Shown here: positions 1 to 12,600 of the stretch, one piece after another
How the letters are laid out: each line of letters opens with the position of its first letter
Position numbering within the stretch: the first letter of the stretch is position 1
From: Trichinella spiralis
Lineage: Eukaryota > Nematoda > Enoplea > Trichinellida > Trichinellidae
Assembly (NCBI GenBank): GCA_000181795.3
Contig: CM012954.1
Span: 7,390,648 to 7,418,277, forward strand
Direction of reading: 5' to 3'
Length of the DNA: 27,630 nucleotides
Notes under the pieces: generated by a model
Database searches by the model: none
What the model was told of the DNA's origin: nothing
The model's input: the letters and a program-made list of their open reading frames with translations, nothing else
Position numbers and translations under genes: made by a program

Positions 1-2262
1 ATGAACAAGAGACATGCATTGTTCAATTCTACCAATAAGAACTATTTGAAAGTTCAAAAATGACCTTAACGTTTACAATTCAGTTGAAATATAAACTATC
101 TGGCAGAAAACGCCATAATTAAAACAATGACTTAGTCAAAACACGCCTTCGCATGTTTCAATTTGAGATTTTAAAATTCAAAAATGCCCTACATAAATGG
201 AAGTTGATTTCTTATACAAAATGACGCTTTCAATTGAATAATTTGCAAATGACAGCTTGTTTAGCTAATGAAAAGATGATTTTCGATAGATGCTGATGTG
301 CTTAATAGACAGACGCTAGGCACGCAGTATTAGAAATGATTTCAGGGAGATAGAAATACTTTATAAAGATGAATTGTAACATAGTCGCAACATAATATAA
401 AAGTTAAAAGATGGAATTTCGCTGTAAAAAAATCTTACTTATATCTTACAAACAACAAGCTTAACCAACTTAATTTAACATAAAAAGAACTTCATCTCAT
501 TAAATTCAGTCTTTCAGAATCAAAACAAACAAACTGCACATACTTTTTCTCTTTTATTGTTCTGCTTCGTGCCGTCCGCGTTTTTTTCCTGTCGACAGCA
601 CTTTCACTTTTTGTCTTCATTGTTTACATCTATAAAAATGTTAAACATTAAATGAAAAATGTTGTCGCTTCATCACGTAGTGAAAGTAACACAAAATTGA
701 AAAGTGAATTTTCAAATTTAATAATTAACTGATTTTACTTAAGCGGTAACGTTCAGAAATGAGTACAAACTAACTTGAAAAAAAGTAACACAGAAACAAG
801 GAAGAATTACTTTTCAGCAATTGAAAATGGACTTTAGCAGCTATTCAGCATAATGAGCTCAAAGAACGTTCTACAACGCGACCACTTGCCACGTAAGTCA
901 AACGAAGGAGTGCGCCCTTATTGACGATAAGACACCTTTATGGCGATCGTTATTTGCATAGTGCAGCGTTCGAAACCGGTTTTTGTGCATTGGAACTTCT
1001 TACTGAGGATAAGTTCTACCAAAAAGAACTATTTGAAAATTCAAAAATGACCTCGACGTTTACAATTCAGTTGAAATATAAACTATCTGGCAAAAAACGC
1101 CATAATAAAAACATTGACTTAGTCAAAACACGCCTTCTCATGTTTCATTTTGAGATTTCAAAATTCAAAAGTGCCCTACACAAATGATAGTTGATTTCTT
1201 ATACAAAAAGACGCTTTGAATTGAATAATTTGGAAGTGACAGCATATTTAGCTGATGAAAAGTGTGATTTTTGATGGATGCTGATCTGCTAAATGGAGAG
1301 ACGCAAGGCACGCAGTATTAAAAGTGGTTTAAGGGGGATGAAAATACTTTCTAAACATGAATTGTAACTTAGTTTCAACATAATGTAAAAGTCTATAGAT
1401 GGAATAATTTCGCAGTGAAAAATATCTTATTTACCTATTGGATGTAATAAGCTTAAGTAACTTAATTTAACATAGGAATGACTTCGCCCTTTCGAATTCG
1501 GACTTACAGAGTCAAGAGAAACCATGAACCGCACATACTTTTTCTCCTTTATTGTTCTGCTTCATTCCGTCTTCGTTTTGACTTTTTCTTCATTATTCAT
1601 ATCTGTAGAAATGTTGAATAATAAATCAAAAATGTTCTCACTTCATCATGTAGTAAAAGTAACAACTGATTGAAAATTGAATTTTCAAATCTATTAATTA
1701 ACTGGTTTTTAATTAAGCGTTAACGTTTAGAAAATAAGTACAAAATATTTTGAAGAAAAGTAACACAAATAGAAAAAAGGAGAAATTACTTTTCAGCAAT
1801 TTAAAATAGACGTCAGCAAAAACTATTCAGCGTCATGTACTCAGAGAACATTTTACAACGCTACCACTTGCCACGTAAGTCGAACGATCGAGTGCGCCCT
1901 TACTGACGATAATGCACCTTTATGGCGATTGTTATTTGCATAGCGCAGCGCTCGAAACCGGTTTTTGTGCATTGGAACTTCTTACTGAGGATAAATTCTA
2001 CCAAAAAGAACTATTTGAAAATTCAAAAATGACCTCGACGTTTACAATTCAGTCAAAATATAAACTATCTGGCAGAAAACACCATAATAAAAACATTGAC
2101 GTAGTCAAAACACACCTCCGCACGTTTCGTTTTGAGATTTCAAAATTCAAAAATGCCCTACATAAATGGAAGTTGTTTTATTATACAAAAAGTTGCTTTC
2201 AATTGGATAATTTTCAAGTGACTGCTTGTTTAGCTAATAAAAACATAATTTTCGATGGACTG
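1..2262. repeat. Tandem array of ~985-bp units (at least 2.3 copies)
   Basis: Three head-to-tail copies are recognisable. The same AAAATGACC anchor falls at about 57, 1044 and 2026, giving offsets of 987 and 982 bp. Shared landmarks include the stretch reading CCACTTGCCACGTAAGTC near 883 and 1864, and the blocks around 600-800 and 1575-1770. Copy 1 is cut by the window start. Copy 3 stops matching near 2262, so the right edge of the array is inside the window. Copies 2 and 3 carry related open frames (88 and 120 codons, starting at 921 and 1912), but copy 1 has several stops in the same frame and the amino-acid differences look unconstrained. I see no terminal inverted repeats or recognisable enzyme domain. 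It reads as a large-unit satellite or a recent segmental tandem duplication. Confidence 0.9.
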
Positions 2263-3099
2263 CGATATAGATAATGCACCATTAATGAAACTGTTTTGAC
2301 ATGGATGTTTGAAGTGAACGAACACAATCGTAGAAATGAAGTCTGAAGAATTTTTCACATCTCAAAGCAATATTGTATGGTCCTACCTACTATATAAATA
2401 TTTATGGTACTGTTGAACAGACGTACCATGTAGTGAAAGTTTTTATAATATGAAAAGGATTAGAAATAAAAAAATATTACCTTCAGAAAAGTAAAATTAA
2501 CTTTATTGTATCTGAAAGTGTGCACATACAAAACGTAATGCTAATGATAAAAAAATTCCATCTTTCACTCATTTTACTGTTTTGCATAACCTTTGTTCAT
2601 TACATTGAATTCTTGTCTCAGGCAGGTATGGTCGTAGTACAGCAATTGCATATACATATTCTGATGATGTTACTTTTGAATACTTTTGAATTCACATTTA
2701 TATTTCCATTTTGTTTATTTCTATTCTGTGAAACATTATAGCTGTAATTTGAATGAATTTACAAAAATTGCTTTAGTGTTAATATATGCATTACTTGTCT
2801 GCTTCCATTATTTGTATTGCTGCTTTTGTCCTGTGGATTGTGGTTTCAACGTTTTAATTCAATTTATCTTATCTCAAAATGTTAGAGCAATACAGTTCAT
2901 TAATGGTTGAAACTAACGTTCCACTTCAACTGACCGCCACAGTTGAAAATGACAACTCTTCCTGTATTTGCTGAGGAAATCAATGTCCACTTCCCTCTGA
3001 TTGGTCCTTTAATTTACAATATCTATTTTTATATTTGAGCAGTGAATTTAACTATCTTTCATAACTTTATTACTTTCGAATTTATTTCCAAATTTACAG
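2263..3099. other. Spacer with weak exon-like stretches
   Basis: AT-rich sequence between the tandem array and the candidate terminal exon. Two short stretches look mildly coding on the + strand. One, after an acceptor at 2619-2621, reads RYGRSTAIAYTYSDD. The other, from about 2879, reads LEQYSSLMVETNVPLQLTAT and ends in a stop. I could not join either to a neighbour with good splice sites, and I do not recognise them. The open frames at 2520-2741 and 2686-2910 are hydrophobic and look like chance AT-rich frames. Confidence 0.3.
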
Positions 3100-3297
3100 T
3101 TATTGCATAATCAATCAAAACATCAGTTTAACAACACTTATAGGGCTGTCTCTCAAATAGAATTACAGTCTGAAAAAATGTTGCTAAAATCAGAAAAGAA
3201 CTACGGCATGTTCAGTGAAGTTCATGATTTTGATGCTGGAAACAGTACTAATAGTGATTCAGTTTCAGGATATTCATCCCATAGTTCTGTTGCTTAA
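3100..3297 (+). CDS. Candidate terminal exon of an unrecognised gene
   Basis: A 66-codon open stretch begins directly after a good acceptor (TTTACAG ending at 3099) in phase 0 and ends with TAA at 3295-3297. The peptide is hydrophilic: an Asn/Gln-rich start, a Lys/Glu-rich middle (LQSEKMLLKSEKNYGMF) and a Ser-rich end (SGYSSHSSVA). Composition and codon use look more like protein than the surrounding AT-rich frames. It resembles the disordered tail of a longer protein whose upstream exons I could not assign. No family is recognised. It could also be a chance frame. Confidence 0.3.
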   Translation, partial: LLHNQSKHQFNNTYRAVSQIELQSEKMLLKSEKNYGMFSEVHDFDAGNSTNSDSVSGYSSHSSVA

Positions 3298-4260
3298 CGT
3301 TATTTCATAACAGTAATTTTCGAGTATTATATACTATACAATATTATATGATTTAAAATATTCATGACTTTAAAATGCTGCTTTTTAAATGCCATAACGT
3401 TCAAAGATTAATTATTGTCTTGTGACTTCAAAGTATGAAATTATGATGTTACTCTTTTTTCGCAAATCAAATGAATGCATGCATTATCAAATGATAAGAA
3501 TCTACTTACGGACGAATTATAAAAGATTGATTTTCAGCCAATTATGATAAATTGCAAATGAAATGTTTTCCTCAATCGAAACACCCAGATTCAGCAACAT
3601 ATCAGCTCATTATTGATATATTTTCTCTAGTGTATTTTTATTTATTTGAATTTTATATATTCCTATACAAATGGCATAACTGTGCATAAATTATTTGATG
3701 CATCCATACATTGGACCTACATTATCTGTTGCATTATTATTTAAATATTTAACTTGAATGAATATAAACTTTGTGCATAATCAATTTTTTATTTTACAAT
3801 ATTATTTGATTTTAACGCAACATTACAATTTTTATAATTATTTTCAATTCATCAAAGTACAGTATGACAATCTTACTTGTATAATAGATGTTTACATACT
3901 GTAGATATTAATACACGGAACATTAATAGTTATTTTTATAGTTTTTCAGTAATGTTTTTATCGCTATGACTCAGTATTTTTTATGATGAACATATGATTT
4001 CTTGTCGTGATATCCTTTTAAAAGTTGCTTATTATTTCGCAGTTCACATCGATAGTATTATTCACTGCAGTCTGAAAGGCTGTTTTTATATAATACGGTA
4101 CATGCATTTGCTTAACACTTTATCTTGCTTAGCATTATTATTGCAATATGTATTTACCTGCTGGTGTACTTGCATTTACTTCTGGCGTAAGTTAATGTTC
4201 GCGCACGGTTGATACTGTTTACAGTTATTCATAAAACAATAATAGCTGCAGTATTAGAGA
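3298..4260. other. Gene-free AT-rich spacer
   Basis: Very AT-rich sequence with no recognisable gene. A 72-codon frame at 3994-4212 has no convincing composition, splice signal or homology. The last bases (4250-4269) form a pyrimidine-containing 3' splice site that serves the next gene. Confidence 0.6.
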
Positions 4261-4272
4261 ATTTTTCAGATA

Positions 4273-4623
4273 ATGACCCATGTGAAAACTGTGATAAAGC
4301 AGGCATCTGTGTACAGTCGAAAAATGGATAGACTGAGCAAAAGAATTTTTGGGGAAATACCATACGAATTAACCGCTCGAAATGCGAGAGTAGTAAAAGC
4401 TTTTCAAGCAATGCCTTATGAAGAAGATGAATTTTGTATCGCTTATTTTCCACCCCATCCAATGTTTCATTCATTAACAAAACTTCTTCGATTGCATGGA
4501 CTTTTTCGAGATGAGCATCAAGATTTTATTGACGAATTATTACGCCAACGGTGTTTGCGCGGTAAAGCACCTCCAAAGCCTGGTGAAGGAAAACGTGCGA
4601 TGATGCGTAGAAAAAATGCCTAG
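4273..4623 (+). CDS. mrps-33: Mitochondrial small-subunit ribosomal protein S33
   Basis: Single-exon gene of 116 codons. MRPS33 is a small metazoan and fungal protein of the mitochondrial ribosome 28S subunit, made in the cytosol and imported. The match is clear along its length: RMSRLSARLFGE-type start (here KMDRLSKRIFGEI), central PPHPMFHSLTKLLRLHGLFRDEHQDF, and the family's C-terminal RGKxxPKxGEGKRA...RRK motif. Human S33 is 106 residues, so the length is normal. The start is the first ATG, 3 nt after a 3' splice site (TTTTTCAG, ending 4269). With no exon before it, that site suggests spliced-leader trans-splicing. The N-terminus is basic (K/R without D/E for about 18 residues), consistent with import. 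Convergent with the EF-1alpha gene. Confidence 0.93.
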   Translation: MTHVKTVIKQASVYSRKMDRLSKRIFGEIPYELTARNARVVKAFQAMPYEEDEFCIAYFPPHPMFHSLTKLLRLHGLFRDEHQDFIDELLRQRCLRGKAPPKPGEGKRAMMRRKNA

Positions 4624-4656
4624 TATTTTTAATTGTTCTACTCGGAGTTTTTTCAA

Positions 4657-4670
4657 AATAAAACAATAAA
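4657..4670 (+). terminator. Polyadenylation signals of the S33 gene
   Basis: Two near-adjacent AATAAA hexamers, at 4657-4662 and 4665-4670, lie 34-47 nt after the S33 stop codon. A 3'UTR that short is typical of compact genomes. Confidence 0.75.
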
Positions 4671-4683
4671 GTTTTATCCAGAG

Positions 4684-4689
4684 TTTATT
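4684..4689 (-). terminator. Possible polyadenylation signal of the EF-1alpha gene
   Basis: TTTATT on the + strand is AATAAA on the minus strand, about 263 nt after the EF-1alpha stop. If used, the EF-1alpha transcript would run to within a few bases of, or overlap, the S33 3' end. A nearer GATAAA variant lies at about 4901-4906 and could be used instead. Confidence 0.4.
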
Positions 4690-4732
4690 CATTCATGAAT
4701 CGAATCAGCAGTCATCCATCACATAGCGCAAC

Positions 4733-4923
4733 ACATCTGATTTTTCGCATAACCAGATGTAAACGAGCGTTCCTGCGAAACTCCTTTCGATGTGGAAAGT
4801 GCAGGAGTACCCACTGCGTCAAATTTCGGCGAACTGGAGAAATCCAGGCCAAAAATTGATGCATTACAACAAACAGACCCGTAGAACGGTCCCATTTAAA
4901 TTTATCAAATGTATTGGCTACAT
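4733..4923. other. Hairpin-rich segment with an Sm-site-like motif on the minus strand
   Basis: This segment in the EF-1alpha 3' flank looks visibly less AT-rich than other spacers and holds several short perfect stems. ACATCTG 4733-4739 pairs with CAGATGT 4754-4760. TCCTGC 4771-4776 or ACTCCT 4780-4785 can pair with GCAGGAGT 4801-4808. CTGGA 4834-4838 pairs with TCCAG 4843-4847 around a GAAA loop. GACCCGT 4876-4882 pairs with ACGGTC 4886-4891 with one bulge. ATGTA 4909-4913 pairs with TACAT 4919-4923. On the minus strand AATTTTTGG (4857-4849) has a hairpin on each side, the order found in the 3' half of Sm-class RNAs. It may simply be a structured EF-1alpha 3'UTR. Confidence 0.35.
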
Positions 4924-4951
4924 AACAGTTGACCGCAGATTCGCTAAGGAG

Positions 4952-6955
<2,004 letters not shown>

Positions 6956-6960
6956 TTAGC

Positions 6961-9660
6961 AAACACGATCGATGTAAAAAGAGAAATACAGCTATGACAA
7001 TGTACGTAACGAACGCTGAACACGAATGCCAACGAAATGATGACGAGACTGACAGTATACCTTGCGTGAAATAATAATACCTGAGGCTCATGGTAAGCAT
7101 TGTTTATTGATTTTCATTTAAGAACTGTACGTTGAACTAAATTTTACAAAATAATGTTTAAAACTTTATTTGCAGAAAAATAATCTAATTTCATAATTTA
7201 TAAGTACCGAAATTAAAGATGAGAATTTAAAAAATAGATATTATAAGTACGAACTAGGAGCAACAAAAATGCTAAGGAATTACACTAAAGCTACATAAAT
7301 AACAATTTTATGTAAATTTATAAAAGTCACTATGTTTAGAAATTCCATTTATATTGAACTAATACGAGATATTCATACTGTAGATAAAAAAATATGCTCC
7401 GCTGGGAATAAAAATTGATATTGTTTGAATTAATGGTCATTAAAGTTTCATAAATGTGAAATGTGCAGAAAATAAAAATTTTTTGAGCACAATAAAAGAA
7501 ATTTTTCATTAAACATCTTGCAAAACTTGTTTTATGTACAGTAATTATTACGAAATACAGTATACTGATGTGATTCTAATGTTATTTTTCCGTGAAAACG
7601 GGAATATTGTAACGATCGTAGAATTATTGAATCCAGAAATTATTCTGTTTAAAATATAACGTTATGAAAATATTATTTTTAACTGACCAGAGTTAAAACC
7701 TTCGGGTTTGAAGCATTTTAATGGAAATTTAATCCTAACAGCACACAAAAATAATATATAAGTCTTGTTTACTCGAACTGATTAACTATGCCTTTCTATA
7801 AATTAATGTAAAGTTTCACCCATAATAGTTTAAATTAAAATTGTAATGTTTCCATTAGTAGAATTTAATGATTCATCTATGATCATGCAAACTTCCATTA
7901 TTCAAAAAGCGATGAAAATGAGAGTAGGGGATTAATTCCTAATCTACTACATTGACAATATTCGAGTTGTGGAAAAATTAATTCTTGCTTATCTGAAAAC
8001 CTACATAAGGAATAGTAAGATAAGAATGATTAGCAATGACATATTTAAATTTCAGGTTTGTTGAGCGAGTAATAAATTATGGTTCTTTCTTAATGAAGAG
8101 ACCAATTGTGCATATGTCATCTTCACCTCAGAAGTGACAATACATGTTTCGAAATGCAAACTTTAAGTTATAATGTTGATTTATCTCGACTTGATACTAA
8201 TAATTGCAGTTTATTTCACATTCTTCTTTTGTGTTATAAAAGTTTTTTAACTCTCATGTATAAACTTAAAACATTACATTTATTTTATTTTTTGTTTGTC
8301 TTTTTATGATGAATATTGTAGTCGAAGCATTTTGAACTTCTTAAATCAGCGCTGTTTGAAGTAAATTCAAAAAATAGGTTAAAATCTTTGAATTTTAGGT
8401 TTTCCTAAAACAGCAGTTTTAGAATGAAAATGATCATATCATTATAATACGAAGATTTTCTTTAAAACCTAATGGCAAGCCTTAACATAACTACGCAATA
8501 GTAGTGCAAAAGTAAAATGTTTAACAAGTTTGAGTTTTAAAATTAATATAATTTTAGTCAGGTCGATCTTACTTTTAAAATTAAATTGTCTTCACTTAAA
8601 AGTATTTAATGTTCAGTTATTTAAGTTATTTTTTATTAAAAAATTACTGTTTTCGTAATTACCCCAAACTGCTAAATGTTAATCGCCAAATAAATGCTGA
8701 AATCAGAATATCCAGTTCAAGCTAAAATTTAATAATGGGTTACATTTTTTTCATTTTATTTCATATTTTTAAATAAATATTTTAATTTAATGAAATTTAA
8801 ATTCATTTGATTTATAAAACAAATTTAGGTTTATACTACATTAACACTTTTAACAATGATATCTTACTGTAGTTTTTGAAACCAGTCCGTTTGAGCTGTA
8901 AATGCTGTTAACAGTCGTCTTCAGAATTAGTATAACTTGATCCTGTATTGTTCTTGGTAAATTTTTTATGCATAATTTTTTCTTAAGTTTTTTTTGTTTT
9001 GTGAAATACTCTTCACTTTATTGTTTTCTGCAATGATGGTTTTTAGGTTATGAATTTTGTACTGTTTTGTTTAATGAGTTTTTTCGTTGAATAGAAGTTC
9101 ATCGTAAATATTTATGTATTCAGTTTGAAATGTTTAATTTGATTATGTTTTGTTTACCTTATTAGTGATATTTGTACGTCTTATTCTTATTTGATTATAA
9201 TTACATTAAAACGCTAAGTCCTTTTTGTTCATTTCTTTGTTTCTTCGTTCTCTTGGTTTAGTTTCGTTGAAGAGATATTTTATGTTTTAAATTTTTTTAG
9301 ATTTTATTCTGTGCTTCCCTGAAGAATGTATATTACCGATATGTTTATAATTATTGGTTGACTGATTTATTATTTTGCTACAGATGATGCAGCATTCTTT
9401 TTGCTAATTTTTTAGTTTTTAGTTATTAGAAAATTAATTTTCATCACAGTTATTCAGCATGTACTGTTATTTTTTTAAAATTATTCTGAGAAGTGCAGTT
9501 GAATGATCACACAAAATTGTCTAAATTAAAATAATATTAAATTTTATTATTTCAAATTTAGATTTGTTTTAGTTTTTTGTGGGCTGGGTAGTTGTAAATG
9601 TATGTGTAATTTATATAATATTTATCCATTATGACCTCTATATAATTTTTATTCTGTTTT
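6961..9660. other. Divergent intergenic region between EF-1alpha and ECT2
   Basis: About 2.7 kb, very AT-rich, separating two divergently transcribed genes. It should contain the EF-1alpha promoter (close to 6960-7080, where base composition is more balanced) and the ECT2 promoter. I see no tRNA, transposon ends, tandem repeats or convincing exons. The 67-codon frame at 8106-8309 is a hydrophobic chance frame. Confidence 0.6.
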
Positions 9661-9674
9661 GGCAGACTTTTCCA

Positions 9675-12600
9675 ATGCTTACGAATGACGAGCATATAGC
9701 GTGCTCGGTTTTGGAGTCGGAACAAATTGAAAATGATGAGAGTAAGTTTACATAATAAATTGTATTTTTTTTATTAAAATGGGATGTGACATTTACATTT
9801 GCGTTACTTTATATTATTTTTAGAAACGATTAAGGGCATTAATCAAACGGAAGATGAAATTCGTGCTATATGTCTGGTTGGTTCTGTAGCACATGATGGT
9901 AAATTAAAGGAAGTATTAAAAGTAATAAAATGCTTCTGTTCGTCGTATCATGGTCTTGTAATATTTTTTTAATTTAAGACTGTTTTTAACTTAATTGTTT
10001 ATGAATCAGAAAAGGGAGTGGAGTACATTTCTCAGAAGGATGTCGCATTTGTGCTTGAAAACTTTAGTGGACCTGATTTCAACTATCTTTACCACGCAGG
10101 ACGTCGTATTTTTGGGCCAACAATTATTTTTGAATCTTCTCAGTCAAGTGCTGTAAATATAGAACTATTTGTTTACTTTATTGATTTGTTTTTAATTTAG
10201 CAAGTAGGTAATGAATGATGTAATTATTTTATGAGTTAACATAAAATTATACACTATTTATTTTGATAATTTACATGAAATATTATATTTGTTTATGTTT
10301 ATTGTTTTTCTTTATTTACAATACACGATTTTGTAACTCATTTTGTGGAAAATTGATTTTATTATGAGCATAGGTGTAAAATAATCTATGAAAATGAAGG
10401 CCTGAAATTTAATGTTTTGTAGAAGCTTCCAATTAAGTCAAGACCTTTATATTGCAACGCAATGAAGGAAGTAACAGTTTGCTTTGCCGGACTACATGAT
10501 AAGAAAGTTTTGGTGAATAATTTTCTAGAATTGAATTACTTTTATTAGTGAACTGCTATTATTTTATTAAGTCAAATGTGGTTGATCTTGTCCACCATAT
10601 GGGCGGAAGTGTTCGAAAAAATTTCACAATGAGTGTAACTCATGTTGTTACAAACACCACTCAAAGCTCAAAATATCGAGTAAGTGAATCTCAATTACAA
10701 TTGACGAACCATTTCGTTTGATTCCATATTTTCTTATTGTTTATTTATGCGAATCAATAAAATTCAAAATCATTATAATATAAAATAATTTTATTTAATG
10801 TCACAGTAAATTATTAACTGAATTGTACGCTTAAAGCTTGCTGTTGGTATGGGAAAAGCTGTAATGCACGTGGATTGGATATTCAAAATGTGGGAACGCC
10901 GTTCCAATGCTCATGTATCAGCTCTGTCACCTGACTGGGTAATTAATTTGGTTTTTGAACAGATTTTTTAAATTTTTTAAAATATTTTTTTAGTCATGCT
11001 TCAAGCTGAAACCTTTCTTCGCGCTAAAACTTTATTTTCGCGGATTTTTACCAAATGAAGAGAATCATATGAAAGAACTTGCTATTCAGAATGGTATTTT
11101 TTTTTGATTTTCACTTTCAGCATATAATTCATGGTTGAATTACAGGAGCTGTTGTGACCGATTGTAATGCTTGTACTCATTTTGTTGTGGATCCGTCTGT
11201 TCGTTATGAAGATTTAACAGACAGTGATCGAAATCTTCAATGTCGTTTTGTTACTGCAGAAGTACAAATTTTCTAATACTAGTCTAAACAATGTACATTG
11301 AATGGTTTTAGTGGTTTTGGTTAAGTATTCAGTTGGATATTTGTGCTAATGAAGATATGTATACGTTAATGGATAAGGTAGGCACTGTTGTATATTTAAT
11401 TATGTGTTAATAATTATCAGTTATATGTAGGATCAAAAATGTCGCAAGCGGTCTAAAAGCCCAGCGGTGTTTGAAAATAAGCGTCATGCAAAGCGGCTTT
11501 CTGAATTTCATGGCAGTGGTGACTTGAATCCTTTTTCATCGCATTGTTCTTCTTTGGACGTATCCAGTGATTATTCCTCAATGCTAGGAGGTAAAATTAC
11601 TATAGACTATTCAACTATGGAAAAACGTGAACATTTTTTGTGTAGATCAGATGTTTTCTTCTGAGGATTTGGATAATCTAATGAAATCTCCTAAAAAGGG
11701 TATGAGCAAACGTCAACAAATTGCTGTGGAAATGCTTCAGACAGAATTCAAATATGTCCAAGTGTTGCACACGATAATAACGGTAACAAAAACGTAACTT
11801 ATGGTTGTTGGTTCTTTATTTTTATGCTTTCTAGATTTATAAGGAACCGTTGGAAAGTCCAGATAGTACTGTGGGTGGTCATTTGTTGGATTCTGCAGAA
11901 ATGAAACTTATATTTGGAAATTTGCCTCCGATTTATGTGATACATCAAAAACTGCATAAAGAGTTGGCAAATTTGATTGCACATTGGTCAGAAGATAGAT
12001 GTATTGGAAATGTTTGGCTTCAGCACGTATTCGAAAAATTGCTATGCTTTTGATGTTTGGTTTTTTAAAATTACAGCTTTAGGCTGACAAGCTGGTGAAA
12101 GCATATCCACCTTTTGTAAATTTTTACGAGCGAACAAAAGAAACTCTTAATAAATGTGACAAGAGTAAACCACGTTTTCATGCATTTCTCAAAGTTGGTT
12201 TATTTATTTATTAATTATTATCAATATATTGTTCAAGTATTTGATGTTTATTTTATTTTATAGGCACGTCAAAATAGGCCAGAATCGAATCGAGAAAGCT
12301 TGCAAGAATTGATCATTCGCCCTGTGCAACGTCTTCCTAGTGTTATTTTGTTATTGAGTGGTTTGTATTTTTTTCGTCATAATTGAGTTTATACAATTTT
12401 ATTATATCAGTAATATAATAATTGAAATTTCTGTTTTAATAATAAAAAAATTGCCTGAATTGTATGTTTTTCAATTTTTGAAAAAGATTTTCGAATTTTG
12501 AAAATGGTTGCATTTTTTTGCTTGCAAAACTGTTCTCAGCAGAAATTATTTTTAGAACTGTTGAAAAATACAGACAAAGCAAATAAAGACCACCAATGCA

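Noticed and set aside
921-2274. Open frames of 88 and 120 codons in the tandem array as a real gene family
   Set aside because: Copy 1 is broken in the same frame, the reading ends at different places in copies 2 and 3, and substitutions appear unconstrained; treated as part of the repeat.
3994-4212. 72-codon frame as a membrane protein
   Set aside because: Hydrophobic composition is what AT-rich chance frames give; no splice context or family match.
8106-8309. 67-codon frame as an upstream ECT2 exon
   Set aside because: No convincing donor, composition is AT-driven, and the ECT2 N-terminus is already complete from 9675.
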